13,885 nucleotides of DNA from Gammaproteobacteria bacterium. GTDB lineage: Bacteria; Pseudomonadota; Gammaproteobacteria; SZUA-140. The notes under the pieces were generated by a model that was given only the letters and a program-made list of their open reading frames with translations, ran no database searches and was not told where the DNA came from. How positions within the stretch are numbered: the stretch's first letter is position 1; each line of letters begins with the position of its first letter. The stretch is from assembly GCA_026994735.1 (NCBI GenBank), contig JALWQD010000300.1, forward strand, positions 1 through 13,885, written 5' to 3'. A program made the position numbers and the translations under genes. Of the stretch, positions 1 through 6,156 are shown in pieces.

Positions 1-1537
1 TGCCGACACGGCCCTTATAACCTTTCGTACACTGATCACAACCAACGGCCTTGAAGATAGTCAGTGATTCAGCCTCGGCCGCGCTAAACCCTTCCTCAAT
101 TAATGCTGCCGGAGGAATGTCAGCGGCTTCCTTGCAATGGCTGCATAATCGTCGGCCCAGGCGCTGGGCAATCACAAGATTAACCGCTGAAGCAATATTA
201 AACGGTGGCACGCCCATATTCACTAAACGTGTCAATGTCTGTGGTGCATCGTTGGTATGCAGTGTCGAAAGAACCAAATGCCCCGTCTGGGCGGCCTTGA
301 TGGCAATCTCGCCGGTCTCCATATCACGAATCTCACCAATCATGATGATATCCGGATCCTGGCGCAAAAAAGCCTTGAGCGCGCTTGGAAAGGTCAATCC
401 GGCCTTGATATTAACGTTAACCTGGTTAATACCCGGCAAATTAATTTCCGCAGGATCTTCGGCTGTTGAAATATTACGGTCATCAGTATTCAGAATATTC
501 AGTGCCGTATACAACGATACGGTCTTGCCACTCCCTGTCGGCCCGGTCACCAGTACCATGCCATAAGGACGATGGATGGCCTCAAGAAAAATATTTTTCT
601 GCTCCTCTTCATAACCGAGAGCATCAATGCCTAGCTGGGCACTGGTCGGATCAAGAATACGCATCACAACCTTTTCACCAAACAGGGTCGGGCAAGTGCT
701 GACACGAAAATCAATCACCCGGTTGCGTGATAGTTTCATCCGCATACGGCCATCCTGAGGAACACGCCGCTCAGAGATATCGAGACGGGACATGACCTTG
801 ATACGGGCAGCAATCTTGTTTGCCAAAGTCGTCGGTGGCGAGGTAATGGCGGTCAAAATGCCGTCAATACGAAAGCGCACTCGATAGACTTTCTCAAAAG
901 GCTCGAAATGCAAATCCGATGCGCCCTTGTTAACGGCATCAAGAATAACCTTGTTGACAAAGCGGACAATCGGCGTGTCATCAACTTCAGCGCCATCATC
1001 CGCCTCTGCGGCATCCTCTTCGGTTGACGAAAAATCAAGTTCGTCAAGATCCGTATCTTCGAGGCCATCCATCTTGCTCTCTTGTTCATCGAGCAGTTTG
1101 GTAATAACTTTCAGCAGCTTGTCATGCTCGACAATAACCGCCTCGACATTACAGCCAACATGAAACTTGATCTCATCCAGACCCTGAAGATTGGCGGGAT
1201 CTGCAAGGGCTATAAACAACACATGGCCGCGTTTATATAAAGGCAGCACGGTATGACGATGAATGAGCTTTTCATCAACCAGATTGGTGACACAAAGCTC
1301 CAAATCCATGGCATCGATATCAAACAGTGGAATACCAAATTCCTGTGATGTCAATTTAGCCAGACGGGTACAGTCGATAATGTCTTCATCTATCAGGTGA
1401 AGAAAGAGGGATGTAGCCTTCTCCTCCGCTTGCTGGCAAGCCGACGCGACGGTTTCCTCATCAAGCAGGCTGGCATCAACCAGTTGCTTGGCAAGACCAT
1501 TAAAGGAACTGTACTGACTCTCAATTGCGGTACTCAT
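1..1537 (-). CDS. pilB: Type IV pilus assembly ATPase PilB (3' end outside window)
   Basis: PilB is the cytoplasmic hexameric ATPase that powers type IV pilus extension. The reading frame is open from an ATG at 1537 to the left edge, giving 512 residues; the family is usually about 570, so the C-terminus is missing here. An N-terminal MshEN-like region comes first. The ATPase core has Walker A GPTGSGKT at residues 332-339 and the Walker B region DPDIIMIGEIRD at 394-405. A zinc-binding tetracysteine follows (C465, C468, C500, C503), typical of PilB/GspE ATPases and not of the retraction ATPase PilT. An acidic linker (about residues 150-175) precedes the ATPase core. The start is supported by the family-like N-terminus (MSTAIESQ...), but its Shine-Dalgarno is weak and the frame stays open further upstream. 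It lies downstream of pilA on the same strand, separated by a terminator, so it probably has its own promoter, which I could not identify. pilC/pilD would be expected beyond the left edge. Confidence 0.95.
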   Translation of the reverse strand, partial: MSTAIESQYSSFNGLAKQLVDASLLDEETVASACQQAEEKATSLFLHLIDEDIIDCTRLAKLTSQEFGIPLFDIDAMDLELCVTNLVDEKLIHRHTVLPLYKRGHVLFIALADPANLQGLDEIKFHVGCNVEAVIVEHDKLLKVITKLLDEQESKMDGLEDTDLDELDFSSTEEDAAEADDGAEVDDTPIVRFVNKVILDAVNKGASDLHFEPFEKVYRVRFRIDGILTAITSPPTTLANKIAARIKVMSRLDISERRVPQDGRMRMKLSRNRVIDFRVSTCPTLFGEKVVMRILDPTSAQLGIDALGYEEEQKNIFLEAIHRPYGMVLVTGPTGSGKTVSLYTALNILNTDDRNISTAEDPAEINLPGINQVNVNIKAGLTFPSALKAFLRQDPDIIMIGEIRDMETGEIAIKAAQTGHLVLSTLHTNDAPQTLTRLVNMGVPPFNIASAVNLVIAQRLGRRLCSHCKEAADIPPAALIEEGFSAAEAESLTIFKAVGCDQCTKGYKGRVG

Positions 1538-1781
1538 ACCGTGCTTATCGGCAACTGTGGAGGATTGTTTGAGGCTTCTTTCAATATCTGCGTTCTGCCG
1601 CCTGCAAGAGAACACTGTCTTGGCAAGAATGACACGAAATAGATCCCGGAAAGCGCCAGCACAAGCTCTTTTGAACAACACTCAAGCCACGCACAAACCT
1701 GATTAAATCTTCCTTGCTTCTTTCTCTTTTCTCAGCATCGTCCGATACTCTTTTTTCCATCACGGCTCATAATTGCCAGAC
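1538..1781. other. pilA-pilB intergenic region, no gene seen
   Basis: The full gap between pilB and pilA is 313 bp and, apart from the pilA terminator, holds no convincing gene. A minus-strand frame of about 60 codons (1581-1763) has no recognisable product and ends before pilB. The stretch around 1710-1735 is almost pure pyrimidine on the plus strand. The pilB promoter presumably lies here, but I found no clear sigma-70 or sigma-54 match. Confidence 0.5.
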
Positions 1782-1810
1782 AAAAAAAAGCCCCTTGCCA
1801 AGCAAGGGGC
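1782..1810 (-). terminator. Rho-independent terminator of pilA
   Basis: A perfect 9-bp GC-rich stem (arms 1790-1798 and 1802-1810, 3-nt loop) is followed, on the minus strand, by eight U residues (A-tract 1782-1789 on the plus strand). It starts 40 nt after the pilA stop codon. It should end most pilA transcripts before pilB, which fits the high pilin expression compared with the assembly ATPase. Confidence 0.9.
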
Positions 1811-1850
1811 CAGTTCCACCCTGCCGGGGCAGGGGCTGGAGGGATCGCGA

Positions 1851-2279
1851 TTAACGGCAGTTCGCGGGGCGATAAACTGCCGGCAGGGTACCGGTATTAC
1901 AAACCCAGCTGACGCCATTATCACTTGGAGTCGGGGTAAAGATGATGGTTCCAACGGCGGCAGCAGGACCCAGGGCACCGAGGGTATAGGTCAAGGCGCC
2001 GGTTGCCGGATCATAAGCCGTATTTGCGGACAGATAAGCACTCTGTGCTGAAGCGACATTAATGCCGGCAGCAGCAGTACTAGGAGGCAATGCACCCTGG
2101 CTGATGTAATATTCAGACACGGAACTCTTGTCTTTCGATGCAATCACCATCACTTCAGAAACCTTGGCGCGAGCCGTATAATCCTGATAGGCAGGAATCG
2201 CAATCGCAGCCAAAATACCAATAATCGCCACAACGATCATCAATTCGATCAGTGTAAAACCCTGTTGTTTGTTGTTCAT
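1851..2279 (-). CDS. pilA: Type IV major pilin PilA
   Basis: This is the pilus fibre subunit. It has a 7-residue leader MNNKQQG, then the type IVa pilin N-terminus FTLIELMIVVAIIGILAAIA. The prepilin peptidase PilD would cut between G7 and F8 and methylate F8; the conserved Glu at mature +5 is E12. The hydrophobic helix (about residues 8-30) is the inner-membrane anchor and fibre core. Two C-terminal cysteines, C127 and C141, bound a 13-residue disulfide loop (D-region) as in Pseudomonas/Neisseria pilins. The length of 142 residues is typical. The start is set by the leader and by AGGAGA at 2287-2292, 7 nt upstream. It is preceded by a sigma-54 promoter and followed by a strong terminator. Its start codon overlaps the stop of a possible leader ORF. 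It could be a paralogous major-type pilin, but not a minor pilin with an unusual leader. Confidence 0.95.
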   Translation of the reverse strand: MNNKQQGFTLIELMIVVAIIGILAAIAIPAYQDYTARAKVSEVMVIASKDKSSVSEYYISQGALPPSTAAAGINVASAQSAYLSANTAYDPATGALTYTLGALGPAAAVGTIIFTPTPSDNGVSWVCNTGTLPAVYRPANCR

Positions 2280-2341
2280 GCTGTTATCTCCTGAGAAGTA
2301 TGAGTATCAAACCAATTCTGTTCTCTAATGTAGATGGGCAC
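2276..2341 (-). CDS. Possible 21-residue leader peptide upstream of pilA
   Basis: A GTG at 2341 opens a 21-codon frame (VPIYIREQNWFDTHTSQEIT then A) whose TGA at 2276-2278 overlaps the pilA ATG in an ATGA arrangement. It is preceded by an almost ideal Shine-Dalgarno, AAGGAGGTG at 2349-2357, 9 nt before the GTG. That is stronger than the site serving pilA itself. The predicted sigma-54 start near 2380 would place this site about 25 nt into the mRNA. I do not recognise the peptide. It could be a translated leader coupled to pilA, or the Shine-Dalgarno may act only as a ribosome standby site. The sequence and spacing are directly visible; translation is inferred. Confidence 0.4.
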   Translation of the reverse strand: MPIYIREQNWFDTHTSQEITA

Positions 2342-2351
2342 TGCTATCCAC

Positions 2352-2365
2352 CTCCTTGCCAGGAG
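2352..2365 (-). promoter_or_regulatory. Small hairpin covering the leader Shine-Dalgarno
   Basis: On the minus-strand transcript, CTCCT (2361-2365) can pair with AGGAG (2352-2356) across a GGCA tetraloop, masking the core of the strong Shine-Dalgarno in the pilA leader. The motif GGCAA also occurs three times here (2371-2375, 2366-2370, 2356-2360). The stem is only 5 bp, so it may be weak. A regulatory role is inference. Confidence 0.3.
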
Positions 2366-2389
2366 TTGCCTTGCCTTACAGAGGTTATC

Positions 2390-2406
2390 TGCAGAATATG
2401 TGCCAG
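2390..2406 (-). promoter_or_regulatory. Sigma-54 (RpoN) promoter of pilA
   Basis: The minus strand reads CTGGCACATATTCTGCA. It matches the sigma-54 pattern YTGGCAC-N5-TTGCW with the invariant GG (2403-2404) and GC (2391-2392) exactly 10 bp apart; the only core departure is C for T in the -12 element. The expected transcription start is near 2380, about 100 nt before the pilA ATG. pilA is known to be RpoN/PilR-dependent in Pseudomonas and other bacteria, so a PilS-PilR system elsewhere in the genome is likely. Confidence 0.8.
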
Positions 2407-2414
2407 CTTTAGGC

Positions 2415-2425
2415 TGTCGACGACA
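2415..2425. promoter_or_regulatory. Palindrome just upstream of the pilA promoter
   Basis: TGTCG-A-CGACA is a perfect 11-bp inverted repeat whose half-site contains TGTC, a core reported for PilR sites in Pseudomonas. It sits only 8 bp from the -24 element, closer than most activator sites of sigma-54 promoters, so it could be a PilR site, another regulator's operator, or chance. An AT-rich tract of about 50 bp lies beyond it. Confidence 0.3.
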
Positions 2426-2605
2426 TTTTTTATAATCACAATACATTACAATCACTTAGACGACCAACAAATATTCGGAAAGAATTTCGGTTGATCGAGT
2501 GCTCGCGAAAGCAGACCACAAACTGCGCTTCCTGCGCAAGAAGTGCTGATTTTCATCACCTGCCCGCTAAAGACCGCTGCCGGTAACATGGCCAACGATC
2601 AGCTG

Positions 2606-3202
2606 CTAGCTAACACAGGCCGGCCAAAGCCCCCGGATCGCAGCGACACCCTGACCACCAAGCTGTTTCACTGTTGGCAAATCTGCCGCACTCATCCCGC
2701 CAAGGGCAAAGACGGGCATCGGCGCACGACGAATCAGCTTGCCTAACCCTTGCCAGCCCATCGGTGAGCATGCTGGGTGCGAAGGCGTCGCTAGCACAGG
2801 AGAAACGACAATAAAATCCACGCCCAGGCGGGCAGCCAGATCAATTTCATCGCCGTTATGACAAGAAGCCGACAATAACCCGACATCAGCAGGACGCTGC
2901 CCATACTGGCGCAAGTGCTGACTGTTCAGGTGCAAGCCACACACAGGCTGATGCAGAAGCACTTGCAACTCTGCACCTATTAATAAGGTAGCATCGTGAT
3001 CATCACAAAGAGCCTGACAGGCACTGAACAAGGTTAACAAATTTGCCTCTGACAATGCTCCTGGTCGCAAGCGGACAAGCTCTATTCCAGCCGCCAATGC
3101 ACTGTCGAAATGTTTGAGAAAAGTCTGTATACCGTCGTGACGACAAGAAGGTGTAATCAAATATTGATCGGGAAGCAACTGGCTGAAACCAGCTTCAGGC
3201 AT
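2606..3202 (-). CDS. ThiE/TenI-like thiamine phosphate synthase domain protein (stand-alone)
   Basis: The sequence follows the TIM-barrel thiamine phosphate synthase family: YLITPS near the N-terminus, VRLRPG, GLHLNSQHL, SASCHN, DFIVVSPVLATPSHP, PVFALGGMS and GVAAIRGLW at the end. These forms match best the C-terminal half of gammaproteobacterial Nudix-ThiE fusion proteins. Here the Nudix half is absent, leaving about 198 residues. Some residues differ from classical ThiE, for example LLIGAE where LIND-type acidic motifs occur and HLNSQ in place of HLGQ, so true thiamine phosphate synthase activity is uncertain. I chose the ATG at 3202 because it overlaps the upstream ORF by 8 nt (ATGCCTGA), as bioH/bioC do. 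ATGs at 3256 and 3247 are alternatives that would enlarge the overlap. No strong terminator was found downstream. Confidence 0.75.
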   Translation of the reverse strand: MPEAGFSQLLPDQYLITPSCRHDGIQTFLKHFDSALAAGIELVRLRPGALSEANLLTLFSACQALCDDHDATLLIGAELQVLLHQPVCGLHLNSQHLRQYGQRPADVGLLSASCHNGDEIDLAARLGVDFIVVSPVLATPSHPACSPMGWQGLGKLIRRAPMPVFALGGMSAADLPTVKQLGGQGVAAIRGLWPACVS

Positions 3203-3494
3203 AGATATCAATGAGAAAAGACTCTCGGGCCAAAATGGGTTGACCATTTCTATCATAGAGGGCCAACTGACGCTGCCTTTGCGGAAGCGAATCCGTCAAC
3301 CCCTGTTGTCGTCCACGCGCCTGCCGATAATCATGCTGCGCAGCGGCAGAAGAGAAGCGATAAGCTTGTTTATCAGCAAACAGCTCATCAGGTGTCCGTC
3401 GCCCAAGATACTCACCCTCGATCGCGCGCTCGGCGACAGGCCGGGTCAATGGCGCAGAGATTGCTGCCGGATAAGTAAGCGGAACGGTCATCAT
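3195..3494 (-). CDS. Unidentified 99-residue protein
   Basis: I do not recognise this protein. The ORF starts at one of two adjacent ATGs (3494 or 3491), encodes 99 residues and ends in TGA inside the ThiE-like start region. The product is hydrophilic, rich in Arg, Gln, Ala and Asp, with no signal peptide, membrane segment or cysteine. The central part (about residues 24-80) looks helical, and the end is ESFLIDIYA. A short C-terminus of the type '...hDhYA' resembles, from memory, several small uncharacterised gammaproteobacterial proteins, but I would not assign a family. The Shine-Dalgarno is weak. The 8-nt overlap with the next gene suggests one transcript. The sensible composition and the overlap favour a real gene, but a spurious ORF is possible. 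Confidence 0.5.
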   Translation of the reverse strand: MMTVPLTYPAAISAPLTRPVAERAIEGEYLGRRTPDELFADKQAYRFSSAAAQHDYRQARGRQQGLTDSLPQRQRQLALYDRNGQPILARESFLIDIYA

Positions 3495-3622
3495 CCGCCA
3501 ACAACCATCATCGCAACGGCTAACCGGCCGTCAGCGCCTGCCTCCTGGCAGTAATCTCGAACAGACAAGCCTCGACTCACTGAACGGACCCTCCCGTAGA
3601 TAACGCCCGCTATACAGACGGC

Positions 3623-4201
3623 TCAGAATAGAATCTGCAGGCCAACATGACCACCATTATCAAGATCAGCATTGGGGCCATTGCTCAGGTCTACCCAAAC
3701 CTTACGATAGCCAATATAAACCAATGCCTGAGGATGCACCTCATACTCCACACGTGCTGTCACTGCTGAAAAACGGTCCGCATCAAGAAATGTAACGACA
3801 TCAGGAGCGTAGTGAATTTGTCCGGTCAGGCCTATGCGGCCAAATGCCTGCGGGTGATAACGTAACTGGCCACTGATTGCCAGAGCAGCAAGGCTATCGC
3901 TATCAACACTACCGGCAAAAAGCTTAAAACCAACACCGACCGACAGGCCAGGAGACCCCGTACCGGCATCGCCGGTAACCAGTAGTCCAAGCATGGCCAG
4001 CACACTGTCGTTGGCAATGCTGTCGGCAGAGGAATAAAGCAAGCCCAGATCCAATTCGCTATTGCCCAAACCGGTAGTATCACCGGCAAAGGTTACATAG
4101 CGGACCTGGGCGCTGTCATTACTCAGGTCAACATCAAGCGAGCGAGCCATGCCCATCGTTGAAAAAAGAGTCAACAGGATAACCAGGCCAATTCGCTTCA
4201 T
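3623..4201 (-). CDS. YfaZ-family outer-membrane protein
   Basis: This is a predicted small outer-membrane beta-barrel of the YfaZ family (function unknown). A signal peptide, MKRIGLVILLTLFSTMGMA, is followed by a likely cut after A19 and a mature start RSLDVDLSND. The rest consists of alternating strands rich in Gly, Ser, Asp and aromatic residues, and the final residue is Phe (HVGLQILF), the usual outer-membrane protein assembly signal. Length is 192 residues before processing, normal for the family. The start at 4201 is chosen over an upstream in-frame GTG (4216) because GAGGGA lies 7 nt ahead of the ATG and because the signal peptide begins properly there. It has its own promoter candidate and is separated from comF by 128 bp. 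Confidence 0.8.
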   Translation of the reverse strand: MKRIGLVILLTLFSTMGMARSLDVDLSNDSAQVRYVTFAGDTTGLGNSELDLGLLYSSADSIANDSVLAMLGLLVTGDAGTGSPGLSVGVGFKLFAGSVDSDSLAALAISGQLRYHPQAFGRIGLTGQIHYAPDVVTFLDADRFSAVTARVEYEVHPQALVYIGYRKVWVDLSNGPNADLDNGGHVGLQILF

Positions 4202-4256
4202 TCTAATTTCCCTCACAAGAATACTGAATTAATAGATGCAGGTACCAATCCGGGCC

Positions 4257-4284
4257 GTTATAACACAGCCAGATGCCCTTGCAA
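4257..4284 (-). promoter_or_regulatory. Candidate sigma-70 promoter of yfaZ
   Basis: On the minus strand, TTGCAA (4279-4284) is followed after 16 bp by TATAAC (4257-4262), and TG one base ahead of the -10 gives an extended -10. The start would lie near 4250, leaving about 50 nt before the ATG. Confidence 0.5.
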
Positions 4285-4329
4285 AATCCTGCCAAAATAT
4301 AGCCGTGCTTTCGTTCTTTCAATGATTCG

Positions 4330-5094
4330 TTAACGGCTTCGCAGCAAGACCCGGGCACAGACCCAGATATCGACACGGCCAACGCCCGCACGAAGAAATA
4401 ACTTTGCCAAAGCCGCTGTTGTCGCACCGGTTGTCAGGACATCGTCAACCAACGCCAAATGGCGCACTTTCGGGCATCGCCGCAAACGAAAAGCATGACG
4501 GACATTGCTCTCGCGCTGACGTGCGGATAACCCTGACTGACTGGCCGTTGCCTGACTGCGCTGACAACAGCCATGATCCACCGGCACACCCAGAGTGGCT
4601 GCCAATGGCCGGGCAATTTCCAATGCCTGATTAAAACCTCGCTGTCTGAGACGCTGGCGATGCAGTGGCACAGGCACAATCAATTCAGGCAAAACGCCAT
4701 CCCGTGCTCGCAATTGCTCAGCCATCAATTGAGACAAACAGGTAGCAACCAGCAATTGGCGATGAAATTTCAGCCCGCGCAAAAGGCTGTCAAGTGGCGG
4801 CTGATAAAGTAAGGCAGCCCAGACTTCACCCACCACAGGGGGACGCTGCTGACAGCGGCCACAAAGACCATCCACGGCTAAAGGCAAGGCACATGCACGA
4901 CAATGACTGCCCAATACAGGCAGGTCCGCACGGCAGGAAGGACAAAGTCGATGCGGCCCTGCAAACACTGCTTCGCAAAGCAGACAAGTGCTCCTGAAAA
5001 AGCCATCACGCCCGAACATGTCAACCCGACGCCAGAAATCAAGGTTGACAGCCGCCTGCCGGGACATCATATTCCATGGTTTATTCAAAGGCAC
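4330..5094 (-). CDS. comF: ComF-family phosphoribosyltransferase-like protein
   Basis: ComF proteins are needed for DNA uptake in naturally transformable bacteria and are thought to act on the cytoplasmic side of import. The N-terminal part has four CxxC pairs (C37/C40, C51/C54, C65/C68, C78/C81), the zinc-finger region. The C-terminal half has the phosphoribosyltransferase PRPP motif ALVDDVLTTGAT (214-225), preceded by the family block VPVPLHRQRLRQRGFNQA. The length of 254 residues is slightly long. The GTG at 5094 has no well-placed Shine-Dalgarno; tandem ATGs nine codons in (near 5070) are good alternatives and would give the usual length. It is divergent from bioB with 24 nt between starts, an arrangement known in several gammaproteobacteria. 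It is not in an operon with the pilus genes here, though both could serve transformation. Confidence 0.9.
   Translation of the reverse strand: MPLNKPWNMMSRQAAVNLDFWRRVDMFGRDGFFRSTCLLCEAVFAGPHRLCPSCRADLPVLGSHCRACALPLAVDGLCGRCQQRPPVVGEVWAALLYQPPLDSLLRGLKFHRQLLVATCLSQLMAEQLRARDGVLPELIVPVPLHRQRLRQRGFNQALEIARPLAATLGVPVDHGCCQRSQATASQSGLSARQRESNVRHAFRLRRCPKVRHLALVDDVLTTGATTAALAKLFLRAGVGRVDIWVCARVLLRSR
5045..5073 (+). promoter_or_regulatory. Candidate sigma-70 promoter of the bio operon
   Basis: A perfect TTGACA (5045-5050) and CATATT (5068-5073, 4 of 6) are 17 bp apart. The start would be near 5080, giving about 40 nt of leader before bioB. The promoter lies inside the first comF codons on the opposite strand. 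I saw no BirA-type operator (two GGTTTA-like half-sites in inverted order) overlapping it; only one half-like GGTTTA at 5078 is present. Confidence 0.45.
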
Positions 5095-5118
5095 CCCTAT
5101 CCATCCCTGTGAGACGAC

Positions 5119-6156
5119 GTGACTATGGACGATTCAATCTATCAGCGTATTGACGCACTGACAAACCAGGCGCTCGGAGGCCAGGATATCTGCAGCGAAG
5201 ATGGCCTCTGGCTGCTGCAGCTCGATGATACCTATCTATCCTGGCAAATGGCTGGCGCAGACCGTATCCGCAGAACATTCCGCGGCGAAGCCGTTGAAGT
5301 CTGCGCGATTGCCAACGTTCGCTCGGGCAACTGCTCGGAAAATTGCAATTTCTGCTCACAGAGTGGCCACCACAAAACCAGTGCGCCAGAATACGATTAT
5401 ATTCCTGTTGCAGACCTCCGCCAGCAGGCGCAACAAGCACGTCAGTGGGGAGCAAGTGATTTTGGCATCGTCTCGAAAGGCTGGGGTGTGCGCAGCGAAA
5501 AAGAATACCAGCAACTTGATGACTACCTTGCCAGCCTGGAAAAGAGTAGCGATATTGGTCGCTGTGCCAGCCTTGGTGCCATTGACCGAAAAAGTGCTGA
5601 CAGGCTGCGCGCGCTCGGTTTGGAAAACTACCACCACAATCTGGAAACGGCGGCCAGCTTTTTTCCCGAGGTCTGTACGACACACAGCTACCAGGAAAAT
5701 ATCGACACCATTCGCCATGCTCGTGATGCCGGTCTACGCGTTTGTGCCGGTGGCATTATCGGCATGGGCGAGAGTCTGCAACAACGCATCGAACTGGCAC
5801 TGTCCCTACGTGAACTGGGGGTTGAGTCCGTCCCCCTGAATTTCCTCTCACCACAGGCAGGTACGCCATTCGCTGATCACAGCCCCCTTGAACCACGCGA
5901 GATACTCCGTACCATCGCCACCTATCGTTACCTGCTGCCAAATGCCGAAATACGCATCGCGGGTGGACGCCAGTTTCTTCGTGATTTGCAATCAATGATT
6001 TTTATTGCTGGCGCGTCAGGCATCATGATTGGAGATTATCTGACGACCTCTGGTCGCCAGGTTGCTGAAGACTTGCAAATGCTGCGTGATCTCGGCGTTC
6101 GTCCACGCGAAGACACTCAGCACCGTCGCCGCCAACAGGCCAGCACTATGGCATGA
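5119..6156 (+). CDS. bioB: Biotin synthase BioB, alternative (anaerobe-like) type
   Basis: BioB is a radical-SAM enzyme that inserts sulfur into dethiobiotin, the last step of biotin synthesis. The SAM-cluster motif CxxxCxxC is at C72, C76 and C79 (GNCSENCNFC). E. coli BioB holds its sacrificial 2Fe-2S cluster with C97, C128, C188 and R260. Here the equivalents of the last three are C149 (GRCASLG), C209 (RVCAGG) and R279 (EIRIAGGR), but the C97 position is G116 (SDFGIVSK). An extra cysteine, C186, sits in FFPEVCTTHSY where E. coli has Ile. These features, with YHHNLETA and GDYLTTSGR, resemble enzymes of clostridia and deltaproteobacteria rather than E. coli. The length is 345 residues, with a short basic tail from about 330. 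The start is GTG at 5119; an in-frame ATG at 5125 is an alternative. It is first gene of the operon and overlaps bioF by 4 nt. Confidence 0.93.
   Translation: MTMDDSIYQRIDALTNQALGGQDICSEDGLWLLQLDDTYLSWQMAGADRIRRTFRGEAVEVCAIANVRSGNCSENCNFCSQSGHHKTSAPEYDYIPVADLRQQAQQARQWGASDFGIVSKGWGVRSEKEYQQLDDYLASLEKSSDIGRCASLGAIDRKSADRLRALGLENYHHNLETAASFFPEVCTTHSYQENIDTIRHARDAGLRVCAGGIIGMGESLQQRIELALSLRELGVESVPLNFLSPQAGTPFADHSPLEPREILRTIATYRYLLPNAEIRIAGGRQFLRDLQSMIFIAGASGIMIGDYLTTSGRQVAEDLQMLRDLGVRPREDTQHRRRQQASTMA

Larger units (their letters stand above)
2342..2605. other. AT-rich region between the ThiE-like gene and pilA leader
   Basis: Apart from the pilA promoter elements listed separately, I see no gene here. 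A 5-bp hairpin at 2524-2538 (arms TGCGC/GCGCA) lies 68 nt past the ThiE-like stop on the minus strand but is followed by only three T residues, so it is at best a weak terminator. Confidence 0.4.

Noticed and set aside
156..169. 14-nt sequence CCCAGGCGCTGGGC shared with rpoH (9796-9809)
   Set aside because: Both copies encode the peptide AQRLG on the minus strand in conserved protein regions; coding coincidence explains it better than a dispersed repeat.
51..566. 171-codon plus-strand ORF at the left edge
   Set aside because: It lies antisense to PilB, whose Walker A/B and tetracysteine motifs are clear on the minus strand; its translation has no family-like features.
1581..1763. 60-codon minus-strand ORF between pilA and pilB
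   Set aside because: No Shine-Dalgarno-supported start, no recognisable product, and it lies in the expected pilB promoter/leader region.
2524..2538. Hairpin TGCGC/GCGCA as a terminator after the ThiE-like gene
   Set aside because: The stem is only 5 bp and the minus-strand tail has just three T residues.
5045..5118. BirA-type operator in the comF-bioB gap
   Set aside because: Only one half-like GGTTTA (5078) is present; no inverted partner at the 14-16 bp spacing of known BirA sites.
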